Assembly (NCBI GenBank): GCA_963725415.1
Contig: CAVRZY010000098.1
Coordinates: forward strand, 1 to 10,526
Direction: 5' to 3'
DNA: 10,526 nt
Origin: CAVRZY01 sp963725415
Lineage (GTDB): Bacteria > Acidobacteriota > Terriglobia > Bryobacterales > Bryobacteraceae
The notes under the pieces are model-generated. The model was not told the DNA's origin. It did no database searches and saw only the letters and a list, made by a program, of their open reading frames with translations. Of this stretch, positions 1 through 6,245 are shown piece after piece (the stretch's first letter is position 1; every line of letters begins with the position of its first letter). The position numbers and the translations under genes were made by a program.

Positions 1-1409
1 TAGCCCTCGGCATCATGAGGCCTGAGCCTGATACCCTGAGTGAAGTCGCTAACTGCGTGCTCGTCATCGCCGGTCACCAAATAGGCTTCCCCGCGCGCAA
101 GCCAAGCCTCGGGTGATTTTGGTTTGAGTCTGACAACTTCTGACAAGTCAGCAACGGCGTGGCCATAATCGTCTTTGAGGATATGAACTACGGCGCGCAG
201 TCCGTAGGCCCGAGCCTCAGGTTGGAGTCGAATGGCCTGGGTGAGGTCTGCGAGCGCTTGATCGCGGTCCTCTTTGGCAATATAAAGCATCCCACGCAAG
301 AGATAGCCTTCCGAACAGCCGGGTTGGAGCTCGATGCCACGAGACAGGTCAGCAACAGCTTGGTCAAGGTTTTCTTTGCGTACGTAGGCGACCGCCCGGT
401 TGAAGAAGACGCCCGGCTCTCTCGTGTTGAGCCTGATTGCTTCCGTATAATCAGCGATGGCACGGTCCTGATCCTGTTTCAGAAGGTAAGCATTTCCTCT
501 GTGGTAGTAGACTGTGTCCCGTTCGCTGACATCCTCGGAAGGGCCCACTTGTTTCAGCGCTGTTGTGAGGCGCGCTATGCTGCCGTCATAATCGCCGACC
601 TCATAGCGAGCTACAGCGATGACCAGCAACGTTACGTAAGCCATCTCCTGAGAGAGTTTCTCCTGAACGGTAAAACGCTCCAGCTCTGCGACAGATACGT
701 TTACACTTCTGCCCGCCGACTTAAGAACTAGCTCTTTGGGCCTTCTCAGTATCTCGAAGTGGACCGTAACGATAGCTCGCTCTGTAGTTTTGTCGTAGTC
801 CCCCCATAGGACAACCGCGGCCCCCTTTTTCCTGCCTTCCTCTGCGGCAACGCGGCTCCCTTCTTCCCAAGCGATGAACCTCGGCAAGGCGACGATCCGC
901 ACCTCGGCATACTGTCCTGTTGCTTCGGTCAGCTTCTCGACGATCGTCCTCGTGATGCGGTAGGGGGAGTCCTGGCGCTCGAAGCGTGCAACTAGAATGA
1001 GGACCTTGTCGGAGTGACTCTGGTAGTATTTCAGCACAGTCAAGCCGCCGAGGCTGAGCAGTGGGATAGCAACGATCCCGCTCAATGCAAGACGCCGGGC
1101 CCATCGTGGATAGCTCGGTCGCTTTTTGCGATGGTCGGTCAGGACTTTCCATGGGCCTTTTTTGAGATAGACCATGAAGCAAGCGAGCCAGAAGAGAAAC
1201 ACGAGCGGAAGAACCCAGTTCCAGGGCGAGTGCTCGTGCGTTTGCGGTCCCCCTTGGGTCGCTCGGGGCAAAGTTATGAAACAGACGAGAGCAACGAAAA
1301 GAGCAAAGAAAATGCCGGCTGCCTTCCGGTCTTCCCGTGTCAGCTCGTAGAGCGCGGCCAGAAAGGAGCACAGACTTGCGGCAATGCTGAATGCAGTAGT
1401 CAGATCCAT
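1..1409 (-). CDS. Membrane-anchored TPR-repeat protein, C-terminus beyond left edge
   Basis: The frame is open on the minus strand from a stop at 1473-1475 to the window edge, giving 469 visible residues from the ATG at 1407-1409. A GTG two codons upstream (1413-1415) is possible. Hydrophobic segments lie near residues 5-22, 30-48, 63-82 and 107-126. A soluble alpha/beta stretch follows (about 130-228), starting KVLILVARFERQD and containing AAVVLWGDYDKT. At least six TPR units then run from about 262 to 465, with the TPR-like pattern W/Y..RG.AY....D...A..D...AI.L.P, for example YHRGNAYLLKQDQDRAIADY near 302. TPR repeats bind protein partners, so this is probably a membrane-anchored scaffold, but no partner is visible. 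I recall the middle domain recurring upstream of TPRs in other bacterial proteins but cannot name it. The TPR and membrane calls are firm. Function is unknown. Confidence 0.85.
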   Translation of the reverse strand, partial: MDLTTAFSIAASLCSFLAALYELTREDRKAAGIFFALFVALVCFITLPRATQGGPQTHEHSPWNWVLPLVFLFWLACFMVYLKKGPWKVLTDHRKKRPSYPRWARRLALSGIVAIPLLSLGGLTVLKYYQSHSDKVLILVARFERQDSPYRITRTIVEKLTEATGQYAEVRIVALPRFIAWEEGSRVAAEEGRKKGAAVVLWGDYDKTTERAIVTVHFEILRRPKELVLKSAGRSVNVSVAELERFTVQEKLSQEMAYVTLLVIAVARYEVGDYDGSIARLTTALKQVGPSEDVSERDTVYYHRGNAYLLKQDQDRAIADYTEAIRLNTREPGVFFNRAVAYVRKENLDQAVADLSRGIELQPGCSEGYLLRGMLYIAKEDRDQALADLTQAIRLQPEARAYGLRAVVHILKDDYGHAVADLSEVVRLKPKSPEAWLARGEAYLVTGDDEHAVSDFTQGIRLRPHDAEG

Positions 1410-1462
1410 GTGCACATGGTCTGCATCCGCCCGCCCTACGGCGAGCGGGGCAGTCTCGAGAG

Positions 1463-1491
1463 ATATTATCCCTCATGTTCCGGCGGTGGAA
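1463..1491 (-). promoter_or_regulatory. Possible promoter of the TPR gene
   Basis: On the minus strand a TAATAT box (plus positions 1463-1468) lies 17 bp downstream of a poor -35, TTCCAC (1486-1491). Transcription would start near 1456, about 45 bases before the ATG at 1409. The -10 is good and the -35 matches the consensus in only two positions, so this is tentative. Confidence 0.3.
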
Positions 1492-1759
1492 GTGCCTCTG
1501 GCGTCCGGACAGGCTCGCCGACTTCGGGGTCTCTGGGTGGACGGCCCTGGGCCTCTCTAGGGCCGCTGGGAGTGGAACTGGCGAGAGAACTGCGAGGAGA
1601 TGTGTGGTCACCACCGGGTTCAGAGCATTGCGTGTGATGGCACGATGTTTCAGGCAACGATTCGCTGATTCAGACGGCGCGCAGAGAACAGCTCTTCCTA
1701 TTGCCGAATCATGTATAACTTCGTGGCGCGAACACATGCTGCCGCCGGGCTGTCAGGCG

Positions 1760-1781
1760 GCCAGAACGTCAGAATTCTGGC
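1760..1781. repeat. Short inverted repeat, possible operator or hairpin
   Basis: GCCAGAA (1760-1766) and TTCTGGC (1775-1781) form 7-bp arms around an 8-bp loop. Nested at 1770-1779 is the perfect 10-bp palindrome CAGAATTCTG. It lies between two divergent genes, where a regulator site would be expected. No T-run follows, so it is not a typical terminator. Confidence 0.35.
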
Positions 1782-1847
1782 AGTAGTGCCTCTGCAACAC
1801 GTGGTAGCGTCGGCTCACGGCGGTCTCTGCTTTTGGGCTGAGCAGCG

Positions 1848-1866
1848 CCGATTCTGTTCGAATCGG
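1848..1866. repeat. Short inverted repeat, possible operator
   Basis: CCGATTC (1848-1854) and GAATCGG (1860-1866) form perfect 7-bp arms around TGTTC. This is the second dyad in the divergent intergenic region. The embedded TTCGAAT resembles a tRNA T-loop, but no complete cloverleaf could be built around it. Confidence 0.35.
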
Positions 1867-2061
1867 AGGAGCATCCGCCGCTGACCTTCAACTAGGGGTG
1901 GGGCACCCTCGGGTCTGTTCGCGGGCCGGTTCAGTCCGCCCACAGTGATTACCAGCCAACTTGGGCGTCTTTGAGTAGAATGGAGATCTGAGGCAGTGTG
2001 GGCTCGCTTTGAAGCCTTCTGCACTCCGGACGTTGACTACACGGCCCGAGTGGATGAACTC

Positions 2062-3244
2062 ATGGAGCCAACGACAATTGGAGCCTGGATCGCTGTGGCG
2101 GTGGCAGCCGGTGGCGTGATCGCCGGATCCGTGAAGTTCGCGTTTTGGGTCTACGACGAGTGTCAGCGCCGGAAGAACCATCAGGGGTTCGTGGTGCCAA
2201 AGAAGACGCTCGAGATCGCTGGGAAGACAGAGAGCAACTACTGGTGGGGGATGGGCAAGCGAGGTGATGAGCCAACCATGCAGATCGTCGGTTCTTTCTT
2301 CATCTCGAACATCAGCTCAGTGCCCGTGCGAGTGCCGCAGGCCGAACTGCGCTATGGCTTCCTTGGCAGGAAGCGGGTCAATGGCATAGTGATGGTTCCA
2401 CGCTCAGCAAAGGACAATCTGCACGGGTTCTATGACATTCCGCCCAACGAGACCAGGAACGCGCCTTTCGACTTTTGGGTCTATCCGCCGGTGGCGAAGG
2501 TTGGGGAGGACTTCACCGCGCGCTCGGTTACATTCATTGACCAATTCGGTAACCGGCATTCAGTCAAGAAGGTGACCTTCAGACCGCATGATGCTGACCG
2601 GCCTAAGCCACCCAAGCGGCCAGCGGAGTTCGCCTATGAGATCGCAGACCCTGTCGAAAAGGAAGTGGTTTCGGCGCTCCAGTCAGAGGCTCGCACGCTA
2701 TCAGATGTGCGGCAGGACGGTTGGTGGGCTTGGCAGTGTTCACATCGTCTATCGGGGGCGCACTTTCACGGGTGTGGGAACCGACTCGTGGACGCCCGAT
2801 TCACCCATCAACCAGTTGATCGTGTCCGATCCTGACGCGGCATCCCTTTGTTCGGACAACCTCGATGCGCTGGTAGCCTACTACAACCGGCTGAGGACCG
2901 ACGACGAGCGAGATCGGTTCATCACGGCGTTGACCGACCGCCTTGATGCTGAGAAAGGCTACCTGGAAGTTGCCTACTTCGCCGTTTGCGTTCTGCTGAA
3001 GATCGGCCAGCTTGGCCGGGCGCTTCAAAAGGCGAAGCAGGACCTTCCAGCCGGTGAGCAGAAGGCGTTCGGCCTGAGCAACCTGTTGATGCTCCTCAAT
3101 GGGCTGTTGAAGTACAGGCACTCGGAGTTCACCAGTGAGATGCTGGATGAGATCGAGCGGCTGATTCACAATCTGAATGAGCACCCGTTCCTGATCCCAC
3201 AGAAGCTATCTGCGATCAGGACCAGCCGCTTGGCTAACGCCTGA
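2062..3244 (+). pseudogene. Unrecognised single-pass membrane protein, interrupted by one frameshift
   Basis: The frame starting MEPTTIGAWIAVAVAAGG (ATG 2062) reads to about 2713. The reading then continues convincingly in the next frame to the stop at 3242-3244. Removing one base near 2713 would restore about 393 residues. Residues 5-30 form a likely membrane helix, followed by a charged stretch (DECQRRK). A beta-rich region of about 170 residues follows, containing FFISNISSVPVRVPQAELRY and FIDQFGNRHSVKKVTF, which resembles an Ig-like or galactose-binding-like sandwich. The C-terminal 110 residues are helical (DALVAYYNRLRTDDERDRF onward). The first frame alone runs on to a stop ending at 2835 with unlike sequence. 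I do not recognise the family. A GTG at 1996 preceded by GGAG is an alternative start. The break could be a true mutation or a sequencing error; no slippery heptamer is visible. Confidence 0.6.
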
Positions 3245-3619
3245 TTCACCCAGTGGCGCACGGCCTCACGTGGCGGACTCCCAGCGGGACGCATCCAAGA
3301 TACGATGCTTCTCACCTTATCGTGCAACGCGCTTGTAGGCAACTGGCCCGGGCCGGGCCGCAAGTCCCGATCGAGGAAGTCTGCACGTCTGCCGGACGGC
3401 TAATCGTCTAACCCGGCAAACAACGGCGTTCACGGAGCGGTCGTCAGACGGCCGCGAGGCGGATGTGCGCCACGAACCGGTATCCGGACTCCGGGTGTGG
3501 CGGACATCGGGCGGCTTGACCGCTGATGGAAATTGAGACGTTAGCTCAGCGGTCCCTCCTGCCGGCCCGCTGATGGCGCCCCGAGGCCGCCCGCCGCTTG
3601 CTCGGCATGGCTGCGCAGG
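3245..3619. other. Intergenic region, no gene supported
   Basis: No open frame here has recognisable protein character. The stretch is GC-rich with many small dyads. The clearest is the 9-bp inverted repeat at 3518-3554, listed separately. Confidence 0.5.
3518..3576. repeat. Inverted plus direct copies of a CCGCTGA motif
   Basis: GACCGCTGA (3518-3526) and TCAGCGGTC (3546-3554) are perfect 9-bp inverted arms around 19 bp. A third copy, as the direct repeat CCGCTGATGG, occurs at 3520-3529 and 3567-3576. The cluster sits about 80-140 bp upstream of the antitoxin gene. It could be a binding array or the hairpin end of an upstream transcript. No T-run supports a terminator. Confidence 0.35.
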
Positions 3620-3649
3620 TTCGACCGCGCTGCATTACTGTGGTAATAT
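3620..3649 (+). promoter_or_regulatory. Likely promoter and operator of the AbrB/PIN toxin-antitoxin pair
   Basis: TTCGAC (3620-3625) and TAATAT (3644-3649) are spaced by 18 bp. Over the -10 lies the perfect inverted repeat ATTAC-TGTG-GTAAT (3634-3647), the kind of dyad an AbrB-fold antitoxin dimer could occupy to repress its own operon. Initiation about 7 bases past the -10 would fall at the ATG at 3657, implying a leaderless or nearly leaderless message. Confidence 0.45.
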
Positions 3650-3656
3650 GAGGCCT

Positions 3657-3920
3657 ATGGCACTGGCTCATTCGAAGGTCACGGCGCAGGGGCAGATTTC
3701 GGTTCCCGCCGGCGTTCGTCAAAAGCTCGGCATCGGCCCAGGATCGATCTTGGAATGGGACGAAGACGGCGGTAAGATCGTCGTGCGGCGCTCGGCTCGC
3801 TTCACGTCCGAGGACATCCATCGAGCGTTGTTCCCAGAGCACCCGCCGAAATCGCGCACCGTCGCTGAGATGGAAGAGGGGATCCGGCGACGCGCCCGGG
3901 AGCGTCATGCGCGCCGTTGA
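3657..3920 (+). CDS. vapB: AbrB/SpoVT-type antitoxin (VapB-like)
   Basis: This 87-residue protein has an N-terminal swapped-hairpin AbrB domain (about 4-47): HSKVTAQGQISVPAGVRQKL, then GIGPGSILEWDEDGGKIVVR. The family binds DNA as a dimer, and its C-terminal tail usually neutralises the partner toxin. Here the tail (about 48-87) is charged, with SEDIHRALFPEHPPKS followed by an arginine-rich end. The ATG at 3657 was chosen because it fits the likely promoter. An in-frame ATG at 3648 lies inside the -10 box. The gene overlaps the PIN toxin gene by 14 bases, so the two are translated together and expression is probably autoregulated through the dyad just upstream. The family call is firm. Pairing with the toxin is inferred from the overlap. 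Confidence 0.9.
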   Translation: MALAHSKVTAQGQISVPAGVRQKLGIGPGSILEWDEDGGKIVVRRSARFTSEDIHRALFPEHPPKSRTVAEMEEGIRRRARERHARR

Positions 3921-4287
3921 CAGCAACGTCCTCGTTCGGCTCATTACCCGAGACGATGCCCGGCAAGCCGCTTCGGCCGACATCTTCGTCGAGAAAGGGG
4001 CTTGGGTATCGGTGCTCGCTCTCGTCGAGGCCACCTGGGTCCTTGCCGCCGTGTACCAACGAAACGCGGCCGAGCTTGTCACTGCCGTCGAAATGCTGCT
4101 CAATCACAAGGACCTGGCACTACAGGATTCGGACGTCGTGGCGGCGGCGCTCGATCTCTTCCGCTCGCGTCCGGCTCTGGGTTTTTCCGATTGCCTGATG
4201 CTGCAACTTGCTCGGAAGGCCGGACATTTGCCACTCGGTACGTTTGCCCGTGACCTCGCAAAGGTCGAGGGAACTCAGAAGCTGTAG
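3907..4287 (+). CDS. vapC: PIN-domain ribonuclease toxin (VapC-like)
   Basis: The protein is 126 residues, a normal single PIN-domain length. The acidic metal-binding residues are all visible: D5 in VDSNVLVR, E41 in ALVEATWVL, D95 in GFSDCLML and D116 in FARDLAKV. PIN toxins use Mg2+ or Mn2+ to cut RNA, typically tRNA or rRNA, and are blocked by their cognate antitoxin. The ATG at 3907 lies inside the end of the antitoxin gene, with GGGAG four bases upstream as a weak ribosome site. All four acidic residues are present and the frame is intact, so the enzyme looks active. The RNA target cannot be read from the sequence. Confidence 0.92.
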   Translation: MRAVDSNVLVRLITRDDARQAASADIFVEKGAWVSVLALVEATWVLAAVYQRNAAELVTAVEMLLNHKDLALQDSDVVAAALDLFRSRPALGFSDCLMLQLARKAGHLPLGTFARDLAKVEGTQKL

Positions 4288-4306
4288 CTCGATCCAAACG
4301 CCCCCG

Positions 4307-4403
4307 AAGTCTTAGGGCTGTATCGAAAGCGAACCGGCGCGTGCCTGCTCACTGCTCCCGAAGCTATCGTCGCCGGCTCGCTTCCGATACAACCCTAAGA
4401 CTT
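4307..4403. repeat. Long hairpin-forming inverted repeat (33-bp arms, 31-bp loop)
   Basis: Arms 4307-4339 and 4371-4403 are complementary at 30 of 33 positions. The three exceptions pair 4318 with 4392, 4326 with 4384 and 4333 with 4377. Each is C-A or A-C read on the plus strand and G-U on the minus strand, so a minus-strand transcript would form an unbroken 33-bp helix. A 9-bp direct duplication (CTAAGACTT at 4395-4403 and 4404-4412) abuts the right arm. The element lies 19 bp past the PIN toxin stop and about 150 bp before the HEPN pair. It may be a small non-autonomous element, a structured RNA or a transcription barrier. There is no T-run. Confidence 0.7.
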
Positions 4404-4504
4404 CTAAGACTTGCGGGAACCGATCTCCCAGAACGCCGTTTGGGGGGTCTTTCTCAGGCGCGCAATCATTCATCTGACGACGTCGATTCACCACAGGGAA
4501 GTGT

Positions 4505-4533
4505 TTGCGACGTAGCCGCTGGCGCGCTATCCT
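4505..4533 (+). promoter_or_regulatory. Likely promoter of the HEPN pair
   Basis: TTGCGA (4505-4510) and TATCCT (4528-4533) are spaced by exactly 17 bp, each matching the sigma-70 consensus at four of six bases. Initiation near 4540 would put the strong Shine-Dalgarno GGAGG (4541-4545) at the very start of the message, nine bases before the ATG at 4555. Confidence 0.42.
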
Positions 4534-4554
4534 CAAAAATGGAGGGAAGGGGCC

Positions 4555-4869
4555 ATGCGCGTCCCGTCGGGCATTGTTAGACAGGCCGAGATTGCTGCCG
4601 GCGTAGCGGCAGTTGAGAAGGAACTGGCGCCTGATGTCGTACGCATCCGTCACGACATCGGTCCGGACTGGAGCGATGAATCGTCCATTTTCTTTCGAAT
4701 CGTGCTGTCCGATGAGGCAAGCCGGGAAGCGAGGCTGGCAGAGGTCACCAGGCGTGCTGCGTCTCGACTGCTTAGGGAAATAAAGCCGGCCGAGTTGGGT
4801 CTTCTTCCGTACTTCAGCTTCCGAAGCCAGTCGGAACAGGAAATGCTCCAAGAAGAAGCCTGGGCCTAG
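4555..4869 (+). CDS. Small conserved-looking partner of a HEPN protein, function unknown
   Basis: This 104-residue protein is preceded by a strong GGAGG at 4541-4545, which fixes the start. A helical N-terminus (residues 8-24) leads into VVRIRHDIGPDWSDESSIFF (28-47), which looks like two beta strands around an acidic loop. Next come RIVLSDEASREARLAEVTRR, another helix, and a C-terminus with LLPYFSFRSQSEQEML. I recall small proteins of this type next to HEPN proteins but know no name. HEPN toxins are usually paired with MNT nucleotidyltransferases. The diagnostic GS...D-x-D motif is absent here, so this is either a very divergent or reduced relative, or a different kind of antitoxin. The stop ends two bases before the HEPN ATG, so they are co-translated. 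Confidence 0.75.
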   Translation: MRVPSGIVRQAEIAAGVAAVEKELAPDVVRIRHDIGPDWSDESSIFFRIVLSDEASREARLAEVTRRAASRLLREIKPAELGLLPYFSFRSQSEQEMLQEEAWA

Positions 4870-4871
4870 CG

Positions 4872-5345
4872 ATGGCGTTTGCCGACGATCTCCTCGAGCA
4901 GGCTCGCCATCTGGCGCGCAGAGAGAAGAAGAGGCCGAAACAAGCGAGTCTCCGGCGCGCGGTGTCAACGGCATATTATTCTCTTTTTCATCTGCTGATA
5001 GCGGAGGCCGTTGCTAACTGGAGAAGGAGCGACCAGCGCGCCGCGCTTGCCCGAGTCTTCGAGCACGGCAAGATGAAGTCCGCATCTGACAAGGCGGTTG
5101 GGTCACCGGTTTCAGGTCAAGATCCGAGCGTTGTCGAAGACCTGAAGACGGTGGCCAAAGCCTTCATTCAACTCCAGCAAGATCGCAACACGGCGGATTA
5201 CGACAACTCCCAAAAATGGTCCCGCACTCAGACACTCGCCCAGATCGACCTGGCCGCCGAGGCTTTCAGCCGTTGGCGCGCTATACGAACCGAAAGAATC
5301 GCGCAAGATTACCTTCTCTCGTTCTTTTCAGGCAAGCGTTCTTGA
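4872..5345 (+). CDS. HEPN-domain protein, probable toxin or RNA-binding partner of the upstream gene
   Basis: The protein is 157 residues, predicted all-helical. It opens with MAFADDLLEQARHLARRE, then ASLRRAVSTAYYSLFHLLIA (26-45), a typical HEPN helix with the S/T-AYY-lF-H signature. The canonical HEPN RNase motif is R-x4-6-H. Here the corresponding stretch is R105-N-T-A-D-Y110, so the expected histidine is tyrosine, as in the many R..ADY members of the superfamily. A third helix (QTLAQIDLAAEAFSRWRAIR, 120-139) and LLSFFSGKR close the protein. HEPN proteins act as RNases in toxin-antitoxin and abortive-infection systems, or as non-catalytic RNA binders. Fold and operon are well supported. Catalytic activity is uncertain because of the tyrosine. 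Confidence 0.82.
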   Translation: MAFADDLLEQARHLARREKKRPKQASLRRAVSTAYYSLFHLLIAEAVANWRRSDQRAALARVFEHGKMKSASDKAVGSPVSGQDPSVVEDLKTVAKAFIQLQQDRNTADYDNSQKWSRTQTLAQIDLAAEAFSRWRAIRTERIAQDYLLSFFSGKRS

Positions 5346-5674
5346 TCCTTCTCCAGCGGTCTGCGCCCAAATCGTCGCCTCGGCAAAGCTCCACGGCTGT
5401 GCCGACACTGAGACTGACCGCATTCCGGGCCCCAAGTCCCGATGTGGGAACTTTGCATAGATCCCCATACACGGGCTGCCGTCTGTCTGTCGAAATCTCT
5501 GCCTCCCCTTCCCGTCTTGGCGAGGACAGTGACACACTGCCCCACAATCTTTCCCTCGTCTTTTCAATCAGTTCCCCACTTTCCACCCCCGCCCGCGTCC
5601 CCCGCCCCTGCTAACCTGTTTGTGGAAGAGCCATTTGCTCGATTTGGCTTCCTTCGTCCAAATTTAAATTTTTC
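5346..5674. other. Intergenic region with pyrimidine-rich plus strand
   Basis: No gene is supported. From about 5490 to 5615 the plus strand is strongly C/T-rich (runs such as CCACCCCCGCCCGCGTCCCC). It ends in a short AT-rich spike, AAATTTAAATTTTT (5660-5673), immediately before the ATG at 5675. The open frames crossing it come from base bias. A 6-bp dyad at 5380-5405 (TCGGCA/TGCCGA) is too weak to call a terminator. Confidence 0.4.
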
Positions 5675-6229
5675 ATGCCCACTCAGAAACAAATACACGC
5701 CAATCGCTGCAACGCCCTCCGTAGCACTGGCCCCAGAACCCCCGCTGGAAAAGCCGTCTCCAGCCGCAACGCCCTCAAACACGGACTGCGCGCCCGCGCC
5801 GCCCTCCTTCCCGGCGAGGACAAACACGCTTTCGAACGTCTTTTCAAAGCCTTCCGCGCCCATTACCGCCCCCTCGACCGCCTCCAGGAAATCCTGGTCG
5901 AACAGATGGCCGTCGCCTATTGGAAGCTCTCCCGCCTCGCCCGCATCGAGTCCCACCTCTACCAGGACCAGTCCACCGCCCACAGCCCCCTCTACGACTC
6001 GCCGAAAGACTGGTTTGACCGCCAGAACGAACCCGATCCCCAGCCCAACAAACCCAAATTGACCCCCGACCAGCTCATCGCCCGCGCCTTCATCCAGGAC
6101 GCCTCCGGCTTCAATACCCTCTCCCGCCTCTCTTACTACGAGATGCGCCTTGAGCGCTCCTTCTACCGCGCCCACCACGAACTGGAACGCCTCCGCGTAA
6201 AACCTGCCCCCTCGCAGGCCACACCGTGA
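5675..6229 (+). CDS. ANR-family protein of unknown function (STGPRTPxGKxxSSxNALKHGL motif)
   Basis: This 184-residue protein has the family signature at residues 9-38: ANRCNALRSTGPRTPAGKAV followed by SSRNALKHGL, then LLPGEDKHAFERLF. The basic, glycine/proline-punctuated N-terminus looks like a nucleic-acid-binding module, and the rest is helical (about 55-100 and 135-175). I know the family as multi-copy in Acidobacteria and related genomes, with no established function. The coding strand is very C-rich and long open frames exist in other frames and on the opposite strand; the motif identifies the correct frame. No Shine-Dalgarno precedes the ATG. The gene converges on the DinB-like gene, with stops 16 bp apart. 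A decayed copy lies at 10035-10526 in mirror orientation. Confidence 0.8.
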   Translation: MPTQKQIHANRCNALRSTGPRTPAGKAVSSRNALKHGLRARAALLPGEDKHAFERLFKAFRAHYRPLDRLQEILVEQMAVAYWKLSRLARIESHLYQDQSTAHSPLYDSPKDWFDRQNEPDPQPNKPKLTPDQLIARAFIQDASGFNTLSRLSYYEMRLERSFYRAHHELERLRVKPAPSQATP

Positions 6230-6245
6230 CCCCTGTCCCCGGTTT

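Larger units (their letters stand above)
1492..2061. other. Intergenic region between divergent genes, no gene supported
   Basis: I find no convincing gene here. The open frames present have no recognisable protein pattern and overlap one another on both strands. The stretch holds two short inverted repeats, listed separately, and presumably the promoter and leader of the gene starting at 2062 or, less likely, at the GTG at 1996. Confidence 0.5.

Noticed and set aside
159..731. 190-codon plus-strand open frame
   Set aside because: It is the antisense shadow of the minus-strand TPR gene, whose repeats are unmistakable.
721..1737. 338-codon minus-strand open frame
   Set aside because: It overlaps the TPR gene in a different minus-strand frame and has arginine/serine-rich, low-quality composition with no protein pattern.
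1475..1786. 103-codon plus-strand open frame in the divergent intergenic region
   Set aside because: No ribosome site, no recognisable motif and overlapping alternatives on both strands; it fits chance in GC-rich DNA.
1785..1880. tRNA-like stretch (TTCGAAT loop, GGTAGCGT D-loop-like)
   Set aside because: A T-arm with two G-T pairs can be drawn, but no acceptor stem or anticodon arm can be formed around it.
4312..4974. 220-codon minus-strand open frame
   Set aside because: It runs antisense to the 104-aa gene, which has a strong Shine-Dalgarno and co-translation with the HEPN gene.
5380..5405. 6-bp dyad after the HEPN gene as a terminator
   Set aside because: The stem is short, the loop is 14 bases and there is no T-run.
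5442..6178. Two long open frames (plus 5442-6062, minus 5564-6178) over the ANR gene
   Set aside because: Proline/serine- or glycine/valine-rich products caused by the extreme C bias of the ANR coding strand; only the frame with the conserved motif is supported.
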